Part shown: piece by piece, positions 9,143-19,265 of the stretch
Layout: every line of letters begins with the position of its first letter
Position numbering within the stretch: position 1 is the first letter of the stretch
Origin: Tannerella sp.
GTDB taxonomy: Bacteria > Bacteroidota > Bacteroidia > Bacteroidales > Tannerellaceae
Direction of reading: 5' to 3'
NCBI GenBank assembly: GCA_031257565.1
Contig: JAIROL010000050.1
Location: 1 to 32,751, forward strand
Length of the DNA stretch: 32,751 bases
Position numbers and translations under genes: made by a program
Notes under the pieces: generated by a model
Databases searched by the model: none
The model's input: the letters and a program-made list of their open reading frames with translations, nothing else
Told to the model about the DNA's origin: nothing

Positions 9143-12043
9143 ATGGTTAATAGATTGAAAGAATATGCCGAAAACTTGAGAGCGCTTGATTTTCAATTTA
9201 ATAATCAAGTCAATTCCTCTATTTACTTTGTTGATAAATTGAAAGATTATATTGCAGATACAAATATATCTCCCTATATTATCATTGCTTTGGATAAGGC
9301 AAAATCATTTGAAGCAGATGCGGTATATTTTCGTTTCTTTGATGATGAGCGTCCGCCAATGCCGCAATTGTATATTTACGATAATATAACCAAAAATAAA
9401 TCTGCCGATTATTATGCTCAAAAACATAAGGATATTTGGAGTAGCTGTGAAATTGCTTCTTTTCTTGTGATAGATGAAACTTCTGTCAAAATATTTGACA
9501 GCCGAAAACCTGTGAAAACAGAAAAAGATAAAATTACTATTACTTCGGAACCAATCAAAGAACTTAATTTGTCGAAAATTAATGATATTGCAAAAGAATT
9601 TAAAGCATATTCTTTTGATAACGGCAGTTTTTGGGAAAACAAAGAAATGAGAAATCATTTTTTAAATTCCCGAATCGCTTCCGAAAGGTTAATGAAAGGA
9701 TTAAAAGATATTCGGGTTATTTTACGAAAAAACAACACACTATCAAAAGATTTAATTGACCAGTTACTAATTGTATGTATTTTAATAAAATATTTGGAAG
9801 AAACGGGTATTGACAGAGAGACAGAACAAAATATTAATTTGGCGCATAAATTTTTTGAAGAAAAAACAGGATATGCGAAATTGGAAGATATAATACGCAA
9901 TAATAAACTGGTGCAGTTGTTATCAGCATTAGCAGAACATTTTAATGGAGGTATATTTAATATTGATGATAGATACATACAAGAGTTAAACAATAAAGAC
10001 ATTAGCGAATTAGCACAGTTTTTTGACGCGGGATATAAAAACAATTTATTTGGTTGGAAAGAATATTCGTTCGAGTATATTCCCGTTGAACTGATTAGTA
10101 ATTTCTACGAGGAATTAATTCCTAAAACAACAACCGAAGATGAAAAAACAGAAGAAAAAAGTAAAAAAGAAACAGGTGCGGTATATACTCCGAATTTTCT
10201 TGTCAATTTGTTAATAGATGAGTGTTTACCCTTGAATAAAAATAATTTGGATAAGGATATTAAGTTGCTTGACCCTGCTTGCGGATCAGGAATTTTCCTT
10301 GTTTCTGCATACAAACGGCTTGTGCAACGATGGCGTATAAAAAATCAATTAGCAAATCCGACTGCAGATAAATTAAAAGAAATTCTTAAAAACAACATTT
10401 TCGGAGTAGATGTTAATTCTAAATCTGTCAATCTTTCAGTTTTCAGTTTGCAATTAGCATTGTGTTCCATGCTGACGCCAAAACAAATATGGACAGAATT
10501 TCAATTTGATGATTTGCAGGAAAACAAAAATATTGTCCAAAAAGATTTTTTTGAATATTTGGTTGATAAGAATGTAACACACAATTTCGATTTAGTGATA
10601 GGCAATCCACCATTTAAACGCAATATATTGGACGGGAAAAGTTATGAATATTACGGGAATCTTTTAGAAGAAAACAGATACCCGATAAAATTCAAAAATC
10701 CACAAAAAGAATTTGCTTATTTGTTTTTGGAGAAATCAATGCACTTTCTTTCAAACAAACAAGGAAAATTATGTTTAATCCTTCCTTCGGGGCCCTTATT
10801 ATATTCGAAAGATTCTGTTAGCGTAAGAAAGTCATTATTTTCTACATACAATGTTTCCCAAATTATAGATTTCACTTTTTTGCGAAGAGTTTTATTTCCG
10901 GCGACAGTTGCTACTCTGGCTATTTTTGTGGATAATAATCAGCCAACAGAAAAACTGGTACGGCATATCACGGCAAAACGCACAAAACAAAGTAAAGAGC
11001 ATTATTATTTTGAATTTGACCATTATGATTTTCATAATCTTCCGAAGGATTTAGTTACAGATAAGATAAATGTATGGAAATGTAACTTAGCAGGTGGATT
11101 AATAGTTTGTGATATTATTGCGAAATTGAATAAAATCAAGCCAAAATTCAAAGATTTTTGGCTTTCAAACAATATTAGAACATATAATGATAACATAAAT
11201 AAAGAAGATGTATTTCCTGCATATAAAAAAGAAATTGAAAATAACTCTTTGTTCCCACAGGAAGTACTTATTCCAATGAAAAGTAAAACTTATTGGGGTA
11301 TCAGAAAAAAAATAACAAAAGGAGTTTTCCCAACGGAAATTGTAATGGATGATTTCAAAAAAAAGGATACTTTTGATGGAATAGGATTTTGTGGGTCGGC
11401 AGAAGATATAGAACAATTGAAAAAATATATCAAAAATTATTCGGAATGGATTTGTTTTTATATTGCAGCAACGAGTGGCAGACAAGGAGTTAGAAGTCCT
11501 TATGTTATGTGCTTGTCTGATATGGAAAAATTTCCATTTGTAGAAAATTTGAAAGATTATATTTCCTGTTCGGATAAAATAATAATTGAAGATATTGCCA
11601 AATATACGCTTGACGAATTTGGTAATGGAGAAAAGGCACAAATTAATACTTTAAAAGCAGACGAAAATACTTTAAAGGAGTTTTCGCAAATATATTCAGA
11701 ATCCTTAAATGTATTTTATCGTTCCGGCAACAAACGATATACATTGACAAATATAAAAGAAGGGGATGCTTATTTTGTTTGTGATATAGAATATACAGAT
11801 AAAAACATTTTCCCAATACCTTTCTCCGAAACAGAAGATAAAATTAACAGTTTGCTTTTTGATTGGAATCTTTCAGGAAGCAAAAAAATCAATAAAATTA
11901 TTTTTACTTACGGGAATGATGTTATACGCATTATCAAACCCAAACAATTGCGTTATTGGCTTAAAAGTAAGGCATTGAGAGACGCTGACGAAACTGTTGA
12001 TTTCATTCTAACCCATAACAATTATGCAGGAAATTCTAAATAA
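9143..12043 (+). CDS. Eco57I-like N6-adenine DNA methyltransferase (type II/IIG-like)
   Basis: SAM-binding LLDPACGSGIFLVSAYKRLV and catalytic DLVIGNPPF motifs, with an N-terminal type-I/IIG-like domain and C-terminal TRD-like region. ATG 9143 (MVNRLKEYAENLRALDF) preferred over 9128. Confidence 0.9.
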   Translation: MVNRLKEYAENLRALDFQFNNQVNSSIYFVDKLKDYIADTNISPYIIIALDKAKSFEADAVYFRFFDDERPPMPQLYIYDNITKNKSADYYAQKHKDIWSSCEIASFLVIDETSVKIFDSRKPVKTEKDKITITSEPIKELNLSKINDIAKEFKAYSFDNGSFWENKEMRNHFLNSRIASERLMKGLKDIRVILRKNNTLSKDLIDQLLIVCILIKYLEETGIDRETEQNINLAHKFFEEKTGYAKLEDIIRNNKLVQLLSALAEHFNGGIFNIDDRYIQELNNKDISELAQFFDAGYKNNLFGWKEYSFEYIPVELISNFYEELIPKTTTEDEKTEEKSKKETGAVYTPNFLVNLLIDECLPLNKNNLDKDIKLLDPACGSGIFLVSAYKRLVQRWRIKNQLANPTADKLKEILKNNIFGVDVNSKSVNLSVFSLQLALCSMLTPKQIWTEFQFDDLQENKNIVQKDFFEYLVDKNVTHNFDLVIGNPPFKRNILDGKSYEYYGNLLEENRYPIKFKNPQKEFAYLFLEKSMHFLSNKQGKLCLILPSGPLLYSKDSVSVRKSLFSTYNVSQIIDFTFLRRVLFPATVATLAIFVDNNQPTEKLVRHITAKRTKQSKEHYYFEFDHYDFHNLPKDLVTDKINVWKCNLAGGLIVCDIIAKLNKIKPKFKDFWLSNNIRTYNDNINKEDVFPAYKKEIENNSLFPQEVLIPMKSKTYWGIRKKITKGVFPTEIVMDDFKKKDTFDGIGFCGSAEDIEQLKKYIKNYSEWICFYIAATSGRQGVRSPYVMCLSDMEKFPFVENLKDYISCSDKIIIEDIAKYTLDEFGNGEKAQINTLKADENTLKEFSQIYSESLNVFYRSGNKRYTLTNIKEGDAYFVCDIEYTDKNIFPIPFSETEDKINSLLFDWNLSGSKKINKIIFTYGNDVIRIIKPKQLRYWLKSKALRDADETVDFILTHNNYAGNSK

Positions 12044-12731
12044 TACAGGTAATCCACCATCTTCGCTACCTATTTACGAACATTTATATAGCTTTATAGA
12101 TGACGTCTTGTGCAATTTTAAACCATTAAGTACAACCAGTACGGGTAATGTTGTTTCTTCAGAAGATGATATTACGCAAGACCTGGTCGCCTATTTCGAA
12201 GATCAGCAAGAGTTTTCGAATCACTCTGATTATTCATTCAAATTTGAAAACCAAAGTAAGCAGGGGGGAAATAAAACTGATATAGGGGTTAGATTAGGTA
12301 GAAGATATTCAAGTACCAATAGAAGTTTATTCTGTTGGATTGAAGCCAAACGTTTACCCACTCCCCCAGAAAAAGACAGGGACGAACGTGAATATGTATT
12401 TGTAAGTCGGAAAAAGGAAAACGAAAAAAGAATATTCAAAGGGAATGGCGGTATTCAGCGATTTAAGGAAGGTAAACATGCACCCAAACTTTCATATTCA
12501 ATTATGATTGGATACATACAGGAAAACGATGCTGACTATTGGCTGAATAAAATAAACGGTTGGATAAACGATCTGACAATTACCGATTCTATCCTGTGGA
12601 ATGAATCGGATTATCTACAAAAACAAAAAAAAACCAGACGCAATAGATATGTATCTACTCACAATCGGAGTAGAGGATTAATGCCGATAACTTTGCATCA
12701 TTTTTGGATAAATTTATTGACAAATCAATAA
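12024..12731 (+). CDS. Putative PD-(D/E)XK nuclease, likely restriction partner of the methyltransferase
   Basis: DDITQDLVAYFEDQQEF ... KTDIGVRLG ... LFCWIEAKRLP gives a D-(x)n-E-x-K pattern; overlaps the methyltransferase 3' end by 20 nt in another frame. Confidence 0.65.
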   Translation: MQEILNNTGNPPSSLPIYEHLYSFIDDVLCNFKPLSTTSTGNVVSSEDDITQDLVAYFEDQQEFSNHSDYSFKFENQSKQGGNKTDIGVRLGRRYSSTNRSLFCWIEAKRLPTPPEKDRDEREYVFVSRKKENEKRIFKGNGGIQRFKEGKHAPKLSYSIMIGYIQENDADYWLNKINGWINDLTITDSILWNESDYLQKQKKTRRNRYVSTHNRSRGLMPITLHHFWINLLTNQ

Positions 12732-12774
12732 ACATGATACCCTCGTAACTCCAATACTGTTCGCAAAATAGAAA

Positions 12775-12860
12775 GCAACAAATTAGCGGGATGCGGTCTA
12801 ATCCAAGCAGTTTGCCCGATTCTCCTACAGGGTACTTCTTGAACTGTTCCTGATTTTTTA
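12775..12860 (-). pseudogene. Possible vestigial transposase fragment
   Basis: Minus-strand translation EQFKKYPVGESGKLLGLDRIP resembles a conserved '(P)GE-GKLLGLDRIPE' segment of a large DDE transposase family (from memory). No longer open reading around it matches. Confidence 0.45.
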
Positions 12861-12863
12861 TTT

Positions 12864-15800
12864 TTATCTGCCGCATATACCCGTAAAAGGACAATAATCG
12901 CAGTGTTTTGTATTCGGCGTCTGAATAAAGGGTTTGTCGGCGTCGAACAGTTCATCTAAACAGGTTCTCAGACTTTCTTCGAATTCGTTGCAATAGTTTT
13001 TGAAATCAGCTATAATCGTTTTTTCTTTTCCGTTTGCCCGGCGGATGACGGGGTCGAACTCTCCCTGCCTGAAAAGATTTCTTGTGTAGTAGACGGCCGG
13101 CTGTATTTGTTTTTTTTCACTTTCCGAAGTATAGACCCAGGCGTACAGAAACACCTGCATGAGCGCTTTTCTGCGATCTTTTTGCGTTATATCAAACAGG
13201 CTTTCCATCGTGTCGAATGTCAGAGCCGACGGTCTGCCGCTCTTGTAATCGATAATACGTACCGTATTGTTGACGTCGTCAATCCGGTCGATAAAACCTT
13301 TGATGCGTATTTTGCGGCTGTCGGTAATTTCAAGCGTCCGATGGAATAGTTTTTCCGATTCGTAGTACAGGAAAGGGGTCAGCGAACGGTCATATTCCAG
13401 AATCTTACAGGCATATTTACGTATTGTTTCGCCATAGAGATAGGCTTGTCCGACAAGCGGACGCGCTTCTTCCGTGTGGAAAAAATCTTTGGCGAAAGCC
13501 TGCCGTATTGTTTCTGTCATGTTTTTCTCCTGCGCTGTGATCTTCAGCAAGTCTGCCGTGACGATTTTTCCGCAGAAAGGCTTGTATGACAATTCCATTA
13601 CCCGGTGGAGTATGGTTCCAAACGTGTCGTGTTCGAGCGTTTCGCTGACGGCGTCTTCTTCGTCAATGCCTTTGATAACGGAAAGGTAAAATTTAAGCGG
13701 GCAGTCGAGATAAGTGTTAATTGCGCTGGCGGAGAGGCTTTTTTCTGTTTGGTAGGCGGCAAGCGAGCGCATTATTTCCTCATCTTTATCGATTTTAAAC
13801 GGTTCTATGTACGATGATGATACGTCATATACAGACAGCTTTTGTTGTATCGGCGTTTTGTAGTGATATTTCAACTGGCGTACAAAGCGACTGACTTCTC
13901 CGCTTTGAAGTCCGTCGGCGCGCGTATCGTAAAGCAGGGCGACGCGTTTGGCGCGATGGATCATACGATAGAAATGATAGGCCCATACGCTTTCCTGATG
14001 TTCCGGGGTCGGTAGTCCGAATCCGCGCCGTAAATGATAGGGAATGAAAGAGCCTGCCGTGCTTTTTGCCGGAAAGACGCCTTCGTTAACCGATAGAATG
14101 ATCAGGTTTTCAAAATCAAGTACGCGGGTTTCGAGGACTCCCATTACCTGTAATCCGGACAAAGGTTCGCCGTAGAATGGAATTCTGATGAAATCCGTCA
14201 TTTTTTTCAACAGCCTGAAATAGACGTCGGACGACATCTCTGCGTTTGTTTCCCTCATCATTTCCCGCATACGATTTACCATCGTGTAATAGTGGAAAAT
14301 AAATTCCTGTTCAAGCGCATTGGTATCGATTGTAGCATCTTCTTCACCGGCTGTTTCGTTCTCTGTTTGATTAGTCTCCGGAAACAGGTCTGTCCGGCTA
14401 CCCATCGTTGTGGCTTTTCTATCTTCGGTTGCGGAGAGGCGGGCATTGAGTTCTTTGAGGACTGCCGTCAGATAATCCGAAACCTCCGTCGTCGTCGAAG
14501 GCGCGGAAAACAGTAATTTCAATAACCGGGTAATGCCTAAGACAGATACGGAAATGTAGACCTGATTACGTTCGGTGATATCTTTAATGATTCCGGCTGT
14601 TTCCGCAGGACAAACAGACGACACATATTTATGATGTAAAACGGCGATAACATCCCGGTGATAAAACATCGTATCGTTTTCTGTTCTCCGTATATTTTTC
14701 TGCAACGATTGCAGATAGTCCATCAGCGAGGCGACAGGAGCGCCTGATAATGAATAGCCCAGCGTTATATTTATTCGCGAGATATGTTCCGGAATGGAGT
14801 TAAGTACAGGCAGGAGCAATTGTTCGTCAGGTAATACGATTGCTGTTTGCAGCGCTTCCTCGGACGTCATTTTTTTACTTCCGCATAATTTCTCAAGCGC
14901 AGGATAGATCTGTTTGGCCTGACCGATACGCGATGGTATGCCAATGACCTCAAACTGCGTGTTGACCGGTTCTTCCTCCGGCAGTACATATTCCGAAGGA
15001 AACATACTGATATTGTCTCTCATAAAGAAAGAAGCCCGGTTGTCTTCGTCTTTGATCTTTTCCGAAGAATAATCCCAGTAAAAATCGGCTATGCCCTGTT
15101 CTTTCAGCAATTTCAGGAATTCCCGTTCAGCCTTTGTCAAGGCATTCAGTCCGATAAAAACAATTTTTTTGTAAGGCAGCTTATTCAATTCCTTATTATT
15201 ATCATCGTGATTTCCATTCTCTGTCTCTCCAAAGATGTTATCTTCAAAAAGCGACTCTGTAAATCCTGCTGTATTTTTCGACGACGTCCGGCGGGTTTTC
15301 TTTTCAAAGTTTTCAATAACCTCCCGATAGGTCATTCCTTCGTAGGCAAAACCTTCCGCCGCAAGCGTTTCGCGCAGTTTCGTATAAATGGGGTAGAGCA
15401 GTTCCCAGACCCGTAAGAAGAACTGTTTGTTCGAATCGTCGCTTTCCGGTCGGAATGATGACCAGAACGATCGTATTGCCTGAATTTGCGATGGCTTCAG
15501 GAATGAAAATTCTTTATCGATATTGTTCAGATCGGTCACATTGGTAAATAGCCGTTTGGCGTCGATCAGATATTTGTCTATGTCGTCGAAATCATTCAAA
15601 AGCATTTCTCCCCAATAGACAAAATCATCAAAAGTCTCTTTCGATCCGCTCTGGCGGATATAGATATCGTAAAGTAGAAAAAGCAGCTTGACAGGGTCGG
15701 CCTGTTGCTTCGGATTTAGTTTGTAGAACAGGTCGTTGATTGTCAGGATGGAAGGAGAGAATATCGGTTTGACGGCAACTTCCGACAAATATTTACGGAA

Positions 15801-15905
15801 AAACAGGCCGGAACGCCTGTTTGGGAATACAAATGCCAAACGATGCACGTCCGCACCGTATTTGTCATAGAAAAGTTCAGCTATTTGTTTTAAAAATGGC
15901 GTCAT
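12864..15905 (-). CDS. AddB-like PD-(D/E)XK nuclease/inactivated helicase family protein
   Basis: N-terminal LAFVFPNRRSGLFFRKYL; SASAINTYLDCPLKFYL; GTILHRVMELSY; VRIIDYKSGR (nuclease ExK/DxK); C-terminal CDYCPFTGICGR, Fe-S-type cysteines. Confidence 0.88.
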   Translation of the reverse strand: MTPFLKQIAELFYDKYGADVHRLAFVFPNRRSGLFFRKYLSEVAVKPIFSPSILTINDLFYKLNPKQQADPVKLLFLLYDIYIRQSGSKETFDDFVYWGEMLLNDFDDIDKYLIDAKRLFTNVTDLNNIDKEFSFLKPSQIQAIRSFWSSFRPESDDSNKQFFLRVWELLYPIYTKLRETLAAEGFAYEGMTYREVIENFEKKTRRTSSKNTAGFTESLFEDNIFGETENGNHDDNNKELNKLPYKKIVFIGLNALTKAEREFLKLLKEQGIADFYWDYSSEKIKDEDNRASFFMRDNISMFPSEYVLPEEEPVNTQFEVIGIPSRIGQAKQIYPALEKLCGSKKMTSEEALQTAIVLPDEQLLLPVLNSIPEHISRINITLGYSLSGAPVASLMDYLQSLQKNIRRTENDTMFYHRDVIAVLHHKYVSSVCPAETAGIIKDITERNQVYISVSVLGITRLLKLLFSAPSTTTEVSDYLTAVLKELNARLSATEDRKATTMGSRTDLFPETNQTENETAGEEDATIDTNALEQEFIFHYYTMVNRMREMMRETNAEMSSDVYFRLLKKMTDFIRIPFYGEPLSGLQVMGVLETRVLDFENLIILSVNEGVFPAKSTAGSFIPYHLRRGFGLPTPEHQESVWAYHFYRMIHRAKRVALLYDTRADGLQSGEVSRFVRQLKYHYKTPIQQKLSVYDVSSSYIEPFKIDKDEEIMRSLAAYQTEKSLSASAINTYLDCPLKFYLSVIKGIDEEDAVSETLEHDTFGTILHRVMELSYKPFCGKIVTADLLKITAQEKNMTETIRQAFAKDFFHTEEARPLVGQAYLYGETIRKYACKILEYDRSLTPFLYYESEKLFHRTLEITDSRKIRIKGFIDRIDDVNNTVRIIDYKSGRPSALTFDTMESLFDITQKDRRKALMQVFLYAWVYTSESEKKQIQPAVYYTRNLFRQGEFDPVIRRANGKEKTIIADFKNYCNEFEESLRTCLDELFDADKPFIQTPNTKHCDYCPFTGICGR

Positions 15906-16037
15906 TATGATCGCAAAGATAATAACAATCGCGCTATTTTGCTGCTATTTTTATTAAAATAAACCTCCCTAATGCTTTCCGGAGGCAAAAAAGGCGTCTT
16001 TATTGACGGTTCTTAATCGGTTGTATGCGCCTGTAGT

Positions 16038-19000
16038 CTACGTTTTTGTGGCATTCGCTTCCCGATTCGCAGTTCTTTTCCCGATCACAGTTCTTCTCCT
16101 GAGCAGAAATAACGGAAGATAGAAGAAAATTCCGGCGAGCGACATGATCAGTCCGCCAATCGTACCGGCTGCAAGCGGAAACCAGAATGCCTCTTTGTCT
16201 AATCCGACCATGAACGGGATGAAGCCGAGTATAGTTGAGATGATGGTAAGGAATATCGGCACAATTTTTATATTCCATGCTTTTATATAGGCTTTTACCG
16301 GATTCATCAACGGTTTTCGCCGAAGGGTCCGGTTATATTCGTTTATCAGGTAGATGCTTGCATTTACCGTGACGCCGCATAACAATACGAACGCGGCGAA
16401 ACCGCCCTGGTCGAAATTTAGTTTGAACAGGTAAAATGTCAGGAACACTCCTATGTATGAGACCGGTATGACAAATATGATTGCAAGCGGCTGTTTGAGG
16501 GAGTTGAACAAGATGGAAGTCATGAAAAAGATGATCAGGATGATCAGGCCGAGAAAAAGATATTGTTTGTTGTCCTCCTTGCCCCACCAGTAGCCCCCGC
16601 TTTCGCTTTCTGCCGAGTATCCCAGAGGCAGGTCTTTGTTGAATTGTTCGAGCTCGAGGTCAAGAAATTTTTTTCCTTGTTGCGAAGAACCGATATATTC
16701 GTATTGCAGATAAAGCACATATTGCTGGTTTTCTTTTACGATATTTTGCGGCGTCTGCGTCTTTGTGATAGTCGCGAGTTCGCCTGTTTTATAATATTTC
16801 CCGTTCATGGAACGGCTCATATGCGTCAGGCTCCATAAATCATACAGAAAGCTTTGTTTGGACGATATTTTTATATACTCGATCTGCTCGTCGCCGTTTA
16901 CATATCCGCAGTTGATATCACGTCCGAATACGGGGCTTACCGATGCGTATAGTTCATACGGACGTATGTTTTCGGCTACCATGCGTTGCCGGTCGAGCCT
17001 GAATACATATTCGAGGTAATCCTCTTTATACCAGGAATACTGCGAATTGATATGCACTTCCTTGATGCGGCGGTAGGTAGTAAGTAAACGTTTGCAGAGC
17101 GAGTCGGCGTGAACATACAGGTCGTCATAGTTGTATCCGTATACTTTCACGCGCATGCTTCCCGCATATTCGTAAACATTGTTGCTGAACCCTTGATCCT
17201 GCAGCCCGTATACATCCCAGCTTCCGCCTCCCAGCTGCAACGCTTTCGATATGACGTTACTTTTAAGTTGGTAGGGGAAACCGCCTCTTTCGGCCTCTTT
17301 GGTAAATAACACCCGGATATTCGCGCGCCGTGAATTATAAATACTGGTCTGGAACTGGCGTATTTCCTTAAACCGGCTCAGGTAGCTTTCCATCTGCCGG
17401 ATAAGGCGGTTCATCTGTTGGATAGTCGTCCCGTTGGGCATTGATGCGGAGATCGTGAGTATAGTCTCGTCATTGCGCGTGAAATAGCTGCCGTTGTATA
17501 CTTTCTGTACGAACAGGCGGAGTGTGCCGCCGAGTGATTTTTCGATTGCCGGACGAATCTTTTCCTTGAAATTGGAGGATGATGCGATTTTATTGTAACG
17601 TTCGGCCCACTTACTTTTACCTTCGATTTTATCCGGAAGCATAAAGACCGGAATACCGAAAGCCAGTAGTAGTATGACGAGCGCTACGGACCGGAATCGA
17701 AACAGGAATTTGATGATCAGGAAATACGACTTGTCAAAATAGACGACGATTTTTTCAGGTGAAAAATGCAGTCGCCTGAACCGGAAGCGCGCGAGTTTCT
17801 TCCTGACGTTTATTTTTTCGATAGCTGCCGGAACGAGTAGTAACGAAACGGCGAGCGACACCATCAGATTTATTATTACTACAGCGGCAAAATCCTGCAG
17901 ATTCAACCGGATCTTTTCCTTCAGGAAGAAGATCATTGCCAGCGCCCCTACGGTTGTGAGTGTGGCGGCGAGTATGGACAGGAATACTTTCCGGTCGCGG
18001 TTACGCATATAGTGGTCGGCCATAATGATGGTATTGTCAATCACGAGGCTTAAAGATATGGTGATACCGGCGAGCGAATAGATCTGTATTTCCAGACCGA
18101 ACATGTAATAAAAAATAAAAGCGATGGAGATATTGAAGAACAGACTCAGTATGATAAGCAGCAGGTAGCGTACATTGAAAGTCGTCAGGAAAACGAAAAG
18201 GAGAAGGATGAATATCGTGAGGGTTGTCCGAAAATATATCTTATTCAGTTCATTATTAATATGCTCCGTGGCGTCATAATTGATATGCATTTCATATCCT
18301 TTCGGCAACAGTTGTCTGATTTGAGCCATTTCTTCTTTGACGGATTCGCTGAGGCGCAGTTGATTGGCGTCTTCGGTAGCGGTGAGCGACAGATAGATGG
18401 AGTTAAGTCCGTTTATCCGGTAATAGTTGGTCGGAGGTTCTTCACGATATGTCACCTTGACCAATTGATCGAGACATATCATGCGACCGTTTTTGTCTGC
18501 CAGAAATATATCTTCGGCGTGAAAACCTTTGCGTTTGTTAGCCGCTTCCGTAGATAGCGAGAGACGCATATAACGTTTATCCTGTTCGTTGCTCTCATAC
18601 ATCGCCATGGCAAGCGATTCTTTCCGGTTATATGATCCCACCGCCTCTCTGATATCATTGACGGTAATACCGAGTACATCCAACCGGCTGATATCATATT
18701 CAAGCAGCCACTCCATCGGCGTCGCTCCTGATACTTCTATTTTGTAGATGCCCGGAAGTTGTGCCAGCACAGGTTTTATATGCTCTTCTGCGTATTGTTG
18801 TATGATGATCGGCGAGACCATGGCGTCAATATTATACACGAGGAACGGGCGCGCCGATTCTTCATCAGGACGATTTATATAGATTGCAGGATATGAAGTG
18901 GAGGAGGGGAGGCTCGGCCATGTCTGGCGTATGATCGTTGAAGCCTCGAAGCGTACCATGTCCATCGACGCATGTTTGTCAAGCTCCAGCGTAATCCTTC

Positions 19001-19256
19001 CGTTATTATTGCCGGAGGTCGATTTGATATTCCTGACTCCGGCGATACGCGCCAGCATCGCTTCCAGTTTTGACGTGGCTTCCATCTCGACAATACGCGC
19101 CGAATGGCCCGGCATATTGAAGCTGACGGTGAGGCTGGGCAATGTGCGCGAAGGCGACAGCTTTACCGTAAGCGACGGTATGACGGCCAACCCAATCAGG
19201 GATATCGCCACAAATGCGACGACGACCGTGAATGCCGGTGTGCGGGACGTTTTCAA
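16038..19256 (-). CDS. Efflux RND transporter permease subunit (second, divergent copy)
   Basis: 1072 aa with the RND two-fold TM topology; VIDNTIIMADHYMRNRDRK in TM4; last of four tightly spaced genes. Confidence 0.9.
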   Translation of the reverse strand: MKTSRTPAFTVVVAFVAISLIGLAVIPSLTVKLSPSRTLPSLTVSFNMPGHSARIVEMEATSKLEAMLARIAGVRNIKSTSGNNNGRITLELDKHASMDMVRFEASTIIRQTWPSLPSSTSYPAIYINRPDEESARPFLVYNIDAMVSPIIIQQYAEEHIKPVLAQLPGIYKIEVSGATPMEWLLEYDISRLDVLGITVNDIREAVGSYNRKESLAMAMYESNEQDKRYMRLSLSTEAANKRKGFHAEDIFLADKNGRMICLDQLVKVTYREEPPTNYYRINGLNSIYLSLTATEDANQLRLSESVKEEMAQIRQLLPKGYEMHINYDATEHINNELNKIYFRTTLTIFILLLFVFLTTFNVRYLLLIILSLFFNISIAFIFYYMFGLEIQIYSLAGITISLSLVIDNTIIMADHYMRNRDRKVFLSILAATLTTVGALAMIFFLKEKIRLNLQDFAAVVIINLMVSLAVSLLLVPAAIEKINVRKKLARFRFRRLHFSPEKIVVYFDKSYFLIIKFLFRFRSVALVILLLAFGIPVFMLPDKIEGKSKWAERYNKIASSSNFKEKIRPAIEKSLGGTLRLFVQKVYNGSYFTRNDETILTISASMPNGTTIQQMNRLIRQMESYLSRFKEIRQFQTSIYNSRRANIRVLFTKEAERGGFPYQLKSNVISKALQLGGGSWDVYGLQDQGFSNNVYEYAGSMRVKVYGYNYDDLYVHADSLCKRLLTTYRRIKEVHINSQYSWYKEDYLEYVFRLDRQRMVAENIRPYELYASVSPVFGRDINCGYVNGDEQIEYIKISSKQSFLYDLWSLTHMSRSMNGKYYKTGELATITKTQTPQNIVKENQQYVLYLQYEYIGSSQQGKKFLDLELEQFNKDLPLGYSAESESGGYWWGKEDNKQYLFLGLIILIIFFMTSILFNSLKQPLAIIFVIPVSYIGVFLTFYLFKLNFDQGGFAAFVLLCGVTVNASIYLINEYNRTLRRKPLMNPVKAYIKAWNIKIVPIFLTIISTILGFIPFMVGLDKEAFWFPLAAGTIGGLIMSLAGIFFYLPLFLLRRRTVIGKRTANREANATKT

Positions 19257-19265
19257 CTCTTCACT

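Noticed and set aside
8684-9208. 174-aa minus-strand ORF
   Set aside because: Antisense to the OmpH-like gene and across its terminator; no family signal.
11165-11641. 158-aa minus-strand ORF
   Set aside because: Antisense to the methyltransferase; Phe/Ile-rich translation expected from AT-rich coding DNA.
16000-16278. 92-aa minus-strand ORF overlapping the RND 3' end
   Set aside because: Alternate frame of the RND permease gene with no family features.
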